In this document: one piece after another, positions 17,144 to 25,720 of the stretch
How the letters are laid out: each line of letters opens with the position of its first letter
Position numbering within the stretch: the stretch's first letter is position 1
Assembly: GCA_027531445.1 (NCBI GenBank)
Contig: JAPZRK010000051.1
Coordinates: 16,409 to 80,408 of the forward strand
Direction: 5' to 3'
Source of the DNA: Leptospira sp.
GTDB taxonomy: Bacteria > Spirochaetota > Leptospiria > Leptospirales > Leptospiraceae
DNA length: 64,000 bases
Position numbers and translations under genes: made by a program
Notes under the pieces: model-generated
The model's database searches: none
What the model was told of the DNA's origin: nothing
Seen by the model: the letters and a program-made list of their open reading frames with translations, nothing else

Positions 17144-18361
17144 ATGAAAAAGTTAATTTATATTTTTCTATTTTTTGGAATCTCCATTCAAGTCTCGGAC
17201 AGACAAATTTTTAAACAAATTGCTCCCCCTACATTTCAAAACCTAACGGACGCACTACGAATACATATGGGTTCCGAACCATTGTTTGCGGCGGCAAATT
17301 CTTGGGGATTTGTGAGGCAGTCTGCCACTTGGGCACGTGGCAATTCCACTCTCATTGACCAATTGATCCAAGGGTTAAAAAGAGCAGGATTCTTCCAAAA
17401 TTCAAACCCCGTCTCACAAACCTTTACAAACGTAACTCTAGATGGGATCGGGAGCACAACCATTCGTCTCAAACTCAATCAACAAGCATCTCCTATCTCA
17501 GGTATCACAGCCAGCGCCTATACAGGAACAAAATCCTTCAATAACTTCCTAGAGATAACAAAAACTGGCAATACATCTCCCAGCTTGCAGTTGTTTTTTG
17601 ACAATCCTGATACATTGCTTGGAAATGATGGAGGTCTCATTTATTACAAATTAGGCGACTTCAATAATGCCCAGTTTGCAAACGCTGGCAATGTGATCAC
17701 CGAAAGTTATACCGCCAACGAAGCAAGCTACGGAACCAAGTTCCAAACATATACCTGGAGGCTCGGCCCCGAAAATGCATCTTGGATTAGTGATATTGGT
17801 CGAGTGGTGCTTACAGAAGTTGATTCGGGCAAACAACTTTGCTTCCGATCTGTGGTTCGACTTAAATTTTCAAAACTCATCGCTCTCAATCCTAGTCAGA
17901 CATCCACTTTGAATGCTTTAAAGAGCCAATGTGGAAACTCCGATCAAGTCTACTATGGACTAGCCTATATGCAAAAATTCGATAGTCCGTTTTTGACCAC
18001 TGCCAAAGCGAGTATCTCTCAATCCACATCCTCCAGCGGTACGCCCTTTCCTGAAACCATATGTAATTTAAATGCCAGTGTAAGTGGTGCTAAATTATCA
18101 TATGGCCTTTTTGACATCAATGGATTTGTAAATGATGGTCTTTCTGCTTCTCAAGTCCCAAGCACCTATCCTCATCCAACGTTGGGTGGTACGGACTTTA
18201 TGTCTGTGGATGAGGCATTTACTCGCACAGGCATTGATGCTTCCTCCGTCCTATCTTCAGGAAAACCTGCGGCCAAGGCATACGAATATACAAGCAAAAG
18301 TTATCTGGACAGTTTAGAAGGTGCAGAAGGAGATCGACTCGCCTTCAAAACAGGAATCTAG
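17144..18361 (+). CDS. Exported protein of unknown function
   Basis: A 405-aa protein with a signal peptide (KKLIYIFLFFGISIQVS). The mature part contains NLTDALRIHMGSEPLFAAAN, the Trp-rich SWGFVRQSATWARGN, a beta-rich middle (TTIRLKLNQQASPISGITAS) and a C-terminal part with CNLNASVSGAKLSYGLFDIN and three Cys. I recognise no family. It immediately follows the small lipoprotein gene with no gap, so they form a two-gene unit. The 3' end overlaps the convergent DCC gene by 17 bp. Composition and export resemble the many lineage-specific envelope proteins of Leptospira. Confidence 0.65.
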   Translation: MKKLIYIFLFFGISIQVSDRQIFKQIAPPTFQNLTDALRIHMGSEPLFAAANSWGFVRQSATWARGNSTLIDQLIQGLKRAGFFQNSNPVSQTFTNVTLDGIGSTTIRLKLNQQASPISGITASAYTGTKSFNNFLEITKTGNTSPSLQLFFDNPDTLLGNDGGLIYYKLGDFNNAQFANAGNVITESYTANEASYGTKFQTYTWRLGPENASWISDIGRVVLTEVDSGKQLCFRSVVRLKFSKLIALNPSQTSTLNALKSQCGNSDQVYYGLAYMQKFDSPFLTTAKASISQSTSSSGTPFPETICNLNASVSGAKLSYGLFDINGFVNDGLSASQVPSTYPHPTLGGTDFMSVDEAFTRTGIDASSVLSSGKPAAKAYEYTSKSYLDSLEGAEGDRLAFKTGI

Positions 18362-18737
18362 ATCGATACTCTGCACTGGGGGAAAAACAGACTTTTGACT
18401 TCCCAAACCACTGGTAGCGATGACGAGCAATCCATCTATATACTAGATCCCTCAATGACTTTGGCAAAATACGAAACCAATAGAGTAGATAGTATGGGAA
18501 TGTAAGTTCCCTCGTAATTTGTAAGATGGCATCAGATTCTTTATAGACAGTATCAGACGAAAAATAACAGATGCTAGATGAGTCCTCTGGAATATGTGAA
18601 AAGTTAATTTTCCGAAATTCAGATTGCAATGGAGCAAAATATAAGTTTTTGTTTTTATTTGCTTTTAACAAAAATTGGACAGATCCATTACACAAATGGC
18701 AGAAACCATCAAAAAAAACGATTTTATCTTTATCCAT
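18345..18737 (-). CDS. DCC-family thiol-disulphide oxidoreductase-like protein (DUF393)
   Basis: A 130-aa cytoplasmic protein. The family signature is intact near the start: KIVFFDGFCHLCNGSVQFLL, giving the D-G-x-C-x-x-C motif. It is followed by FAPLQSEF, a strand with SSICYFS, a helix SDAILQITREL, and the usual end in which WIARHRYQWFGK precedes a single Cys (KVCF). Members have a thioredoxin-like fold and probably handle thiols; no substrate is established for most. It is divergent from the M3 peptidase gene, with about 30 bp between start codons. Confidence 0.87.
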   Translation of the reverse strand: MDKDKIVFFDGFCHLCNGSVQFLLKANKNKNLYFAPLQSEFRKINFSHIPEDSSSICYFSSDTVYKESDAILQITRELTFPYYLLYWFRILPKSLRDLVYRWIARHRYQWFGKSKVCFSPSAEYRSRFLF

Positions 18738-18770
18738 TATAAACTAAGAGTCTAAAACACAGAGGTGAAT

Positions 18771-20717
18771 ATGTTTCCTGAATTTAATGAAGAACATCTT
18801 TCAAACAAACAATCCGCAATCCTAGAAAAGATGGAATCAAATTTAAAAGAAATCTCAATTCTTTTACAAAATCCCAACATCACCTATTCTAATTTTTTAA
18901 AAAAATACCAAACGATTCAAACAGAACTGTCCGATCTCAGCACTGAGATTTCACACATCAACTCGGTCAAAAATAGCGAAGAGTCCCAATCGATTTATGC
19001 TGCAATTCTTCCCAAACTCACTGAATACTATACGAATCTTGGCCAAGATGAATCTATTTTTAAAGCCCTGCTCCATATCGAATCCAATGAATCCGGTTTA
19101 AATGGTGAACAGAAAAAAGTATTACAAAACGAGATTCGTGATTTTCGCCTATCGGGCGTTGGACTATCTAAAGAGAAAAAAGACAGTTTAAAAGAAATTC
19201 GTATCAGACAATCAGATTTATCCAATCAGTTCTCTCAAAATGTTTTAGATGCAACAAACGCATTTGAGATGATTCTTGAATCCGTTGACGTAGAAGGAAT
19301 GCCAGAAGGTGAACTCATCTCAGCAAAAACTGAAAATGGAAAGTATAAGTTTACCCTCCACTTCCCAAGTTATATCGCATACATGACCTACGGTCCAAAT
19401 CGGGAAAAAAGAGAAGAGCTGTATAAGGCATCTACTACGAAATCTCCACAAAACGGCCCTATTTTGGAAGAGATTCTTCAACTTCGCAAAAAGGAAGCAG
19501 AGATACTTGGGTTCGATTCGTTTGCTCATCTAAGTCTTGCCACAAAAGTAGCAGACAGCCCAGAACAAGTGCTTACTTTCCTTTATGATCTAGCAAAAAA
19601 AGCAAAACCAATCGCAGAAAAAGAATTTGAGGTTTTAAAAACATTTGCCGCCAAACATGGTTGTGATGAGCTAAAACCCCATGATGTAATTTTTTATAGC
19701 GAAAAACTCAAAAAAGAATCTTTCGACTACGAAGAAGAAAAATATAGACCCTATCTGGAAAAAGAATCTGTAGTAAAGGGTATGTTCATTTTTTTGGAAT
19801 CGCTTCTGGGTATACAGTTCCAAATTGTGAAGACTCGAGTTTGGCACGAAACGGTTCTCTGTTATGAAATCCGTATCAAAGGTGAGGTGCGAGCTCGCCT
19901 ATATATGGATTTGGAGGCACGGAAGGAAAAAAAAGGTGGTGCCTGGATGCATAATTGGAAGCCACATTACATTGATGAGACGGGAGCGGAGGTTCTTCCC
20001 ATTGCCTTCGTTATCGGAAATTTTCCTGCTTCGACAAAGGATCAGCCTTCTCTGCTCAAACCATCGGATGTAGTTACATTATTTCACGAATTAGGACACG
20101 CGCTCCATCATTTGCTCTCCCGTGTGAATGAAGCGTTTGTAAGCGGTGTTAATGGTGTGGAGTGGGATGCTGTCGAATTTCCTTCCCAATTTTTGGAAAA
20201 TTTTGCATACGAGCCTAAAGTTCTAGCGCTTTTCGCCAAACACTACAAAACGGGAGAACCGATTCCAAAAGATTATATTGATACCATGGTTCGTGCTAAA
20301 AATTTTCAATCCGCACTTGGAGTTGTGAGACAGCTCGAATTTGCAATCTTTGATATGCTCATACACAAGTCCGCACCGTCCGAAGCGGAAGTACAAAAGA
20401 TCTTAGATAAGGTGAGAAGCGAAGTGGGTGTCATACATCCACCGAGTTACAATAAATTTCAAAATGCTTTTTCACATATCTTTGCTGGCGGTTATGCCGC
20501 TGGCTACTACTCTTACAAGTGGGCAGAACTTCTTTCCGCCAACGCTTACTTTAAGTTTATCGATGAAGGTGTATTTTCTGAAAAGCTTGCTGAAAAATTT
20601 AGAGTTAGTGTTTTGGAGAAAGGCGGATCCGACTCCGCCATGAACTTGTTTCGGGCTTTTTATGGGAAAGATCCCGAGATTGAGGCTTTATTGCGATTGA
20701 ACGGAATCGCCGCTTAA
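18771..20717 (+). CDS. M3-family zinc metallopeptidase (oligopeptidase A/F-like)
   Basis: A 648-aa soluble peptidase. The zinc site VTLFHELGHALHHLLSRV gives HExxH, and the downstream Glu lies in the family's EFPSQFLENFAYEP segment. Also typical are LEARKEKKGGAWMHNWKPHY upstream of the zinc site and FAGGYAAGYYSYKWAELL near the end, the substrate-binding Tyr region of M3A enzymes. AGAGGT just before the ATG at 18771 favours it over an in-frame GTG at 18765. Expected role: degradation of oligopeptides, including signal peptides, in the cytoplasm. It ends in a 30-bp convergent overlap with the Sco1 gene. Confidence 0.92.
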   Translation: MFPEFNEEHLSNKQSAILEKMESNLKEISILLQNPNITYSNFLKKYQTIQTELSDLSTEISHINSVKNSEESQSIYAAILPKLTEYYTNLGQDESIFKALLHIESNESGLNGEQKKVLQNEIRDFRLSGVGLSKEKKDSLKEIRIRQSDLSNQFSQNVLDATNAFEMILESVDVEGMPEGELISAKTENGKYKFTLHFPSYIAYMTYGPNREKREELYKASTTKSPQNGPILEEILQLRKKEAEILGFDSFAHLSLATKVADSPEQVLTFLYDLAKKAKPIAEKEFEVLKTFAAKHGCDELKPHDVIFYSEKLKKESFDYEEEKYRPYLEKESVVKGMFIFLESLLGIQFQIVKTRVWHETVLCYEIRIKGEVRARLYMDLEARKEKKGGAWMHNWKPHYIDETGAEVLPIAFVIGNFPASTKDQPSLLKPSDVVTLFHELGHALHHLLSRVNEAFVSGVNGVEWDAVEFPSQFLENFAYEPKVLALFAKHYKTGEPIPKDYIDTMVRAKNFQSALGVVRQLEFAIFDMLIHKSAPSEAEVQKILDKVRSEVGVIHPPSYNKFQNAFSHIFAGGYAAGYYSYKWAELLSANAYFKFIDEGVFSEKLAEKFRVSVLEKGGSDSAMNLFRAFYGKDPEIEALLRLNGIAA

Positions 20718-21257
20718 CGCTTTTATCACGGTAGCAAATTGTTCAGCGGAATCATTTGACTTTAGCAAAACTCTTGTTTTACGTTCTTTATCAAGAACGT
20801 AGACATAAGTAGAGTGATCGATCGTATCTTTATCTGTCGATTTTTCTACATAGGCTCCATATTGTTTTACTAGCAATGCGGTTGTACTCTCGTTGAATGA
20901 TAAACCCGTTGCATTCTGTAAGTAAAAAGAAACGTACTTTTGTACGACATCGGATCCATCCCGACTGGGATCGATCGAAATAAAAATCGTTCGAAAAGAG
21001 TTGGATAAATCTTTATCCAACATCCCTTGTGCCAACTTAATTTTTGATAACATATTTGGGCAAAAATCAGGACACTGAGTGTATCCAAAAAAAACAAGAA
21101 GCACCGGTTCTGGATAATCAGACAGGGAGACCTTTTTGCCAGATCGATCTTCATACAAAAAATTCCCACCGATGGGAATCGGTCCCAAATCCAGTTTCGG
21201 TTGGCAAGAAACTAAGGATAGTAGGACACAAGTTAGTAGCTTTCGATTTAGATTCAT
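20688..21257 (-). CDS. Sco1/SenC/PrrC-family copper/thiol lipoprotein
   Basis: A 189-aa protein with lipoprotein signal (LLTCVLLSLVSCQP, lipobox LVSC). The thioredoxin-like fold carries VLLVFFGYTQCPDFCPNML, the Sco C-x-x-x-C-P copper site, RTIFISIDPSRDG, and the conserved His in TIDHSTYVYVLDKE. Sco proteins deliver copper to the CuA site of cytochrome oxidase or act as thiol reductants. Its start overlaps the stop of the PCuAC gene by 4 bp, so the two copper proteins are co-expressed. No oxidase genes are in this window. Confidence 0.9.
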   Translation of the reverse strand: MNLNRKLLTCVLLSLVSCQPKLDLGPIPIGGNFLYEDRSGKKVSLSDYPEPVLLVFFGYTQCPDFCPNMLSKIKLAQGMLDKDLSNSFRTIFISIDPSRDGSDVVQKYVSFYLQNATGLSFNESTTALLVKQYGAYVEKSTDKDTIDHSTYVYVLDKERKTRVLLKSNDSAEQFATVIKALSGDSVQSQ

Positions 21258-21676
21258 TGTTTTACCTCAGCAAAAAGGACAAGTTCCGAAAGATCCGCAA
21301 AGCGAAATGTAAACGTTAACCTTTCACCAAGCTTCAAATTGCGTTTTTTATCTTTTAACATTAGATGTTGCCCATTCGGTTCAAATCGATACAGCTTTCC
21401 CTTCTCGATCTCTAGTGGCAAAGGAACTTCGTTCATTCTCATTACACCTGCTTCATCTATTTTGGAATCGTGCCACTCTACCTTACCGAAAGCCTCACAA
21501 TTGATTTCTACAAGTTTTTCTGGCTTTTGGGTGGCAAGGGTCACATCCCCATATGCTACGGATAACTTAGCATGATCGGGAACCAACCTTACCGTCAGAG
21601 ATGAATCAAGCTTTCGACAAGAAAAAGACAAATTGACTTGAATTAGTAGGAGAATTGACAAATTTGTTAGATTCAT
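21254..21676 (-). CDS. PCuAC-type periplasmic copper chaperone (lipoprotein)
   Basis: The ATG at 21676, with AGGAAG directly upstream, gives a lipoprotein signal (LSILLLIQVNLSFSC) and about 140 aa. Longer frames to 21769 would cross the divergent hydrolase start. The core has AKLSVAYGDVT, then the copper-site pattern of His in GKVEWHDSKIDEAG, Met-x-Met in VMRMNEVPLPL, and His-x-Met in PNGQHLMLKDKKRN. This matches the PCuAC/DUF461 H(x)nMxM...HxM arrangement. It is known in other bacteria to hand Cu(I) to Sco1 and to CuA oxidase; here it is immediately upstream of the Sco gene. Confidence 0.86.
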   Translation of the reverse strand: MNLTNLSILLLIQVNLSFSCRKLDSSLTVRLVPDHAKLSVAYGDVTLATQKPEKLVEINCEAFGKVEWHDSKIDEAGVMRMNEVPLPLEIEKGKLYRFEPNGQHLMLKDKKRNLKLGERLTFTFRFADLSELVLFAEVKQ

Positions 21677-21698
21677 CTTCCTGAAAAAGAGTACAACC

Positions 21699-22724
21699 AT
21701 GAAAACAATCGGCAAATGGCTCATCGCCATTCTACTAATCCTGACTTCATTTCTTGCTTCGACCTTCATATGGCAAGTGGGAGATTATACATATAACCAG
21801 ACTGAATCATTTCCAAATTTTGACGAGTATTACAAAAAAGAATTAGAAATTAGCAAACAAGAAAACACACGTCCAGACAATGAAGAAAAATTGGTCAGGT
21901 ACAGCCCCGACAAAACTCCACTTGCCATTCTTTATATCCACGGATTTGGTGCGAGTCGTATGGAAGGGGAAGAAGTTGTCAATCAAGTCGCCGAAACCTT
22001 CCAATCCAATCTTTATTATGTTCGACTTCCCGGTCATGGAACCAATGTAGAAGATCACAAAAATACGGAGTTCCAAAAGTATTTATCCGATGCAGAAACC
22101 GCCCTCATCATGTCACAACAATTAGGTGAAAAGGTGATTATCATTGGAACGAGTATGGGTGGACTGATTACTTCTTACCTGGCTGGCAAACATCCAGACA
22201 AAGTTGCCGCCGTGATTTTAGCATCCCCTTTCTATGATTTCCCAGATCCTACTGCCAATGTGTTTCGTTTTACATGGGGCAAAAGTTTGATCCATATGGT
22301 AATGGGTGAGATACGAAAATCAAATGAACAGGACGCAAAGAACGAGTCTTACAAGTATTGGTACCGAGACCAGTATTTCGATGCCATTCAACATATCATG
22401 AATTTAAAACGGTTTGTGGAGAAAGAAGATTCGCTATCAAAAATAGAGGATCCAGTCCTACTGTTTTACTTTTTTAAATCAGAAGCGATCCAAGATAGGT
22501 CTGCCTCCGTCAAGGCAATGTTAGCTTCATTTGATAAAATTCAAAACAATCCAAATCATAGTCCACTAAACAAAGCGGTAAAGGTGGAGGACGGAGATCA
22601 TGTTCTTTTATCCAAGTTTGTAAAAACCGATAAACCCTTCCTTTACAAAGAAATGGTTGAGTTTATCACTCAAACTACAGGGATCGAACCAAACAAAGCT
22701 GGCTCAAAGAAAGCCAAAAGATAA
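21699..22724 (+). CDS. Membrane-anchored alpha/beta hydrolase
   Basis: A 341-aa protein with one N-terminal membrane helix (WLIAILLILTSFLASTFIW) and a hydrolase domain on the periplasmic side. The fold markers are AILYIHGFGASRMEGE (oxyanion-hole HGFG), VRLPGHGTNVED, the nucleophile elbow IIIGTSMGGLITSY (Ser in G-T-S-M-G), and the late His in EDGDHVLLSKF. It is like monoacylglycerol lipase or carboxylesterase proteins. Substrate unknown. It is divergent from the PCuAC gene with 22 bp between starts, and the 3' end overlaps the kinase gene by 21 bp. Confidence 0.84.
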   Translation: MKTIGKWLIAILLILTSFLASTFIWQVGDYTYNQTESFPNFDEYYKKELEISKQENTRPDNEEKLVRYSPDKTPLAILYIHGFGASRMEGEEVVNQVAETFQSNLYYVRLPGHGTNVEDHKNTEFQKYLSDAETALIMSQQLGEKVIIIGTSMGGLITSYLAGKHPDKVAAVILASPFYDFPDPTANVFRFTWGKSLIHMVMGEIRKSNEQDAKNESYKYWYRDQYFDAIQHIMNLKRFVEKEDSLSKIEDPVLLFYFFKSEAIQDRSASVKAMLASFDKIQNNPNHSPLNKAVKVEDGDHVLLSKFVKTDKPFLYKEMVEFITQTTGIEPNKAGSKKAKR

Positions 22725-24641
22725 AAGAATCGATTCATACAATTCCTCAACGGATATTGGTTTGGATCTAACCAATATCCCTTCAGAGACTAAGTTGTCG
22801 GCATCGAGGCCATCTGCATTTCCAGTAAGAAGGATGGCTCCAAGATTCTGATTGTGATTTTTTATTTTTCTCAATAAATTCAACCCGTTCATATCCTTCA
22901 TACGATAATCAGAGATAACAAAATCTGGAACATTCGTTCTCAATTCTTCGACGGCATCAAGCGATGATGTAAACAAATTCGCTCTTATTTGTTTCAATGC
23001 AAGAACCATCGATAGTGATTCTAGAGATGGCACATCATCTTCAATGATCCAGACTTGTTTAGATTGTAGGAATTCCCAAGTTGCACCTTCACCTAACTTT
23101 TTTTGTCGGGAGGCGTTCCAATCAGATTCAATGATCTTTTCGGAAACAGGAAGAAAAATGGAAAGGATGATACCATGATCACCTAAATTTTCAACTCGAA
23201 GTTCCCCACCCCAATTTCGAATGTACCGTGCGATGATTTGGATACCAGACCAGCGCGATTCATCTTCTTCAAAGATAGAGCGGTTCGTTTCGTGACAACT
23301 CGTCACGAGTGGAGCTTCGATACCACTAAGAGAGATTTGAACCAAAATCCGATCTTCTTGGATATCTTCATTATGAATTAAAATGGTTACGATCCTTCCT
23401 TTACATTCTTCACCTTTGACCCAAGGAAAAATCGAACCCGATACAATTTCTCCAAGTATCTTAGAAACGCGAACGGGATCTACTTTGGCATACAAACTCG
23501 TTTCCGAAAATGAAAATTCGAGATCCACTCCTTTCGGAACATCTGAAATTAAGATAGGAATACTGGATTGGATGATTGCGGAGATATCTACAACGGTGAT
23601 TGAATCTGACTCAACCCCTTTTGAAAATCGGATGATTCTATGGATCATAGAACGAGCGCTTTGTGCCGCCATCATAATTTTTTGGAGGTATTCTTTAATC
23701 TTTGAATGATCGACTTTCGTTTCGTTTGTTTGTTCCAGCTCTTCCATTCCCAGACCCGAAAAAACATGGATTGGTTGCAAATAATTGTTCAAGTCATGCG
23801 CTAAATTGGAGGCAAGGTTTCCAATGGTTTCCATTTTTTGTGAATGGAGAAGGTAAGCTTCAATTTGCTTTTTTTCGGTTAAGTCATCCAACAATACAAA
23901 AAAGAAATCCAATTTGCCACTTGAACTCCGAAAAGTATTGGTTCTGCGATATATATTGATCTTACGTCCATCTTTCCTTGTTAGTGTTGCCTCACCAATT
24001 TCCAAACCATCACCCAAAATGTTAAAGTATTCAAGTTCTTCCTTAGTAAGTGCAATACCATTTGCACGTTTTATATTGAGATTGGTTAGGTCTTCTATCG
24101 AATAGCCAGTGATCTCTGCGAATCTATCGTTGATACGAAAGTATCCTCCTTCCCAATCTTGCAACGCCATACCAACGGAAGCATTTTCAAAGAGTCGAAG
24201 AAATAATTGGATCTGTTCTTTTACATTTTCCTCAGAAACCATTTTCTCAGTGACATCATTTGCAAAACCAATAATGAGTGGGAAATCTGAGAGTGAAGGA
24301 ATTTTCACTAATCGTTCTTGAAACTGAATCCACTTAATGTACGTTAATCCTGGAATTGAAAATCGAGTTACGAATTCTCGTTTTTCATTTAGTTGCAAGG
24401 ATTCAATTTTATTTATTTCTTTTTCCCATCTCTCAACATCACCCGGATAAACTAAGGCAGACAGCGAATCTAACGTGAATTCCTTTTCCTGAGAATGAGC
24501 GAAGATCTCGGACTGGAAAAAATGATTGGCGAACAAAAATTTGAGTGATTTTGTATCAAGTAGGTAAACTCCCCCTGAACAAACCTGCGGTAGGAGTTCA
24601 AAGAATTCTATCATTCCGCTTGCTTCCAGGTTCATACGCAT
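22704..24641 (-). CDS. PAS-PAS hybrid histidine kinase with receiver domain and degenerate ATPase domain
   Basis: Cytoplasmic, no membrane helix. Two PAS domains come first (LDTKSLKFLFANHFF; then LRLFENASVGMALQDWEGGY with YFRINDRFAEITGYS and a PAC segment LTRKDGRKINIYRR). The phospho-acceptor region is intact: LASNLAHDLNNYLQPIHVF. The ATPase domain is eroded: the N-box reads SKILGEIVSGSIF without the usual Asn, and the G1 box DTGxGI is replaced by SLSGIEAP. The C-terminal receiver looks functional (IIEDDVPS, FVISDYRMKDMNG, LLTGNAD, RSKPIS). The start is uncertain: ATG at 24641, 24635 or 24614, or an upstream TTG. It may act as a phosphatase or scaffold. Divergent from tatA. Confidence 0.82.
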   Translation of the reverse strand: MRMNLEASGMIEFFELLPQVCSGGVYLLDTKSLKFLFANHFFQSEIFAHSQEKEFTLDSLSALVYPGDVERWEKEINKIESLQLNEKREFVTRFSIPGLTYIKWIQFQERLVKIPSLSDFPLIIGFANDVTEKMVSEENVKEQIQLFLRLFENASVGMALQDWEGGYFRINDRFAEITGYSIEDLTNLNIKRANGIALTKEELEYFNILGDGLEIGEATLTRKDGRKINIYRRTNTFRSSSGKLDFFFVLLDDLTEKKQIEAYLLHSQKMETIGNLASNLAHDLNNYLQPIHVFSGLGMEELEQTNETKVDHSKIKEYLQKIMMAAQSARSMIHRIIRFSKGVESDSITVVDISAIIQSSIPILISDVPKGVDLEFSFSETSLYAKVDPVRVSKILGEIVSGSIFPWVKGEECKGRIVTILIHNEDIQEDRILVQISLSGIEAPLVTSCHETNRSIFEEDESRWSGIQIIARYIRNWGGELRVENLGDHGIILSIFLPVSEKIIESDWNASRQKKLGEGATWEFLQSKQVWIIEDDVPSLESLSMVLALKQIRANLFTSSLDAVEELRTNVPDFVISDYRMKDMNGLNLLRKIKNHNQNLGAILLTGNADGLDADNLVSEGILVRSKPISVEELYESILLSFGFL

Positions 24642-24665
24642 ATTTCTTGTACCAAAGAGGAAAAT

Positions 24666-24929
24666 ATGATCCAAATTCCTATCACTATGATTCCACCGAT
24701 TGCATTTTTTAATTTAGGTCCATGGGAAATCGCTCTGATTGTCTTTTTGGCTCTTTTGTTTTTTGGTGGCAAGCGCCTACCTTCCCTAGCAAAAGATTTA
24801 GGGTCGGGCATCAAAGAATTCAGAAAGTCTCTTATGGGTGGAAGTGACGACGAAATCACAAATTCTTTGCCACAAGAAGAAACTGAATCAAAAAAACAGC
24901 CGACAACAAGCAGAAAAAAGAAAGCCTAA
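24666..24929 (+). CDS. tatA: TatA/E-type twin-arginine translocase subunit
   Basis: An 87-aa protein with the TatA layout: a short periplasmic tip, membrane helix IALIVFLALLFFGGKRLP (the F-G-x-x-x-L-P hinge), amphipathic helix LAKDLGSGIKEFRKSL and a charged tail ending KKA. AGAGG lies 6 nt before the ATG at 24666, though an ATG at 24687 is closer to the usual TatA length. It is followed after 9 bp by tatC, so this is a minimal TatA-TatC system with no separate TatB seen here. Confidence 0.9.
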   Translation: MIQIPITMIPPIAFFNLGPWEIALIVFLALLFFGGKRLPSLAKDLGSGIKEFRKSLMGGSDDEITNSLPQEETESKKQPTTSRKKKA

Positions 24930-24938
24930 TTTTTCGAA

Positions 24939-25718
24939 TTGGTCGCAAAGAAAAAAATCCAATCCCTCCCTTTGCCTGAGGGCTCCGAAGCCAGGGAAAA
25001 GTTTATGACCCTGGGAGAGCATCTAGAGGAGCTCCGCCAAAGGCTTATTTACTCTATCTTGGTCATCTTCGTATTTATGGTCATCACGCTCTACTTTGGC
25101 AGTGAGATCCATAAAATACTGATCACTCCCTACAGGAACGTGCTAGGTCCAGAAGCAAAATTTTTTCAAATCCAGCTGATGGCACCATTTCTAATTTATT
25201 TAAAAACATCACTTCTCCTTTCCGTGTTGATTGCGTTGCCGATTCTGCTTTATATCTTGTGGGGATTTATTGTTCCTGCAGTTGATCCAAAAACCGAAAA
25301 ATGGGGAAAGTTCATTATCCTCTTTTCGACTCTTCTCTTTTGGTCTGGTCTCGCCTTATGTTGGTTTACTGTATTTGAAGGTTTTTTGCGAGTATTCCTC
25401 GTAGTGCTAAGACCTGAAGGTATCGATCCATCACTGCCCATTGATGAATACTATGATCTTTTTTTTAATTTGCATTTGGTCTTTGGGGCTTCTTTTCAAC
25501 TACCCATCGTTTTGATTTTGCTTGGAAGGCTCGGTCTGCTTTCTTCCAAATTTTTATTCTTTCGATGGAGGGAAAGTGTACTGATCATTGCCGTGATTTC
25601 TGCTGTTTTATCACCAGGCCCTGATGTATTTTCAATGATGATGCTCCTTCTTCCACTCACATTCTTATTCTTTTTATCGGCCATGATCATGATGCTCATG
25701 GAAAAAACTGATTCTTAA
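24939..25718 (+). CDS. tatC: TatC, twin-arginine translocase receptor subunit
   Basis: A 259-aa protein with six membrane helices. The cytoplasmic N-terminus holds the TatC signature MTLGEHLEELRQRLIYSI, with the Glu important for signal-peptide binding. LMAPFLIYLKTSLLLSVLI and LPILLYILWGFIVPAVDP match helix 2 and its loop, and LHLVFGASFQLPIVLILLGR and AVISAVLSPGPDVFSMMM match the later helices. The reading starts with TTG at 24939, preceded by no strong Shine-Dalgarno; ATG at 25005 is an alternative. Forms the Tat receptor with TatA for export of folded proteins. Confidence 0.93.
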   Translation: MVAKKKIQSLPLPEGSEAREKFMTLGEHLEELRQRLIYSILVIFVFMVITLYFGSEIHKILITPYRNVLGPEAKFFQIQLMAPFLIYLKTSLLLSVLIALPILLYILWGFIVPAVDPKTEKWGKFIILFSTLLFWSGLALCWFTVFEGFLRVFLVVLRPEGIDPSLPIDEYYDLFFNLHLVFGASFQLPIVLILLGRLGLLSSKFLFFRWRESVLIIAVISAVLSPGPDVFSMMMLLLPLTFLFFLSAMIMMLMEKTDS

Positions 25719-25720
25719 AT

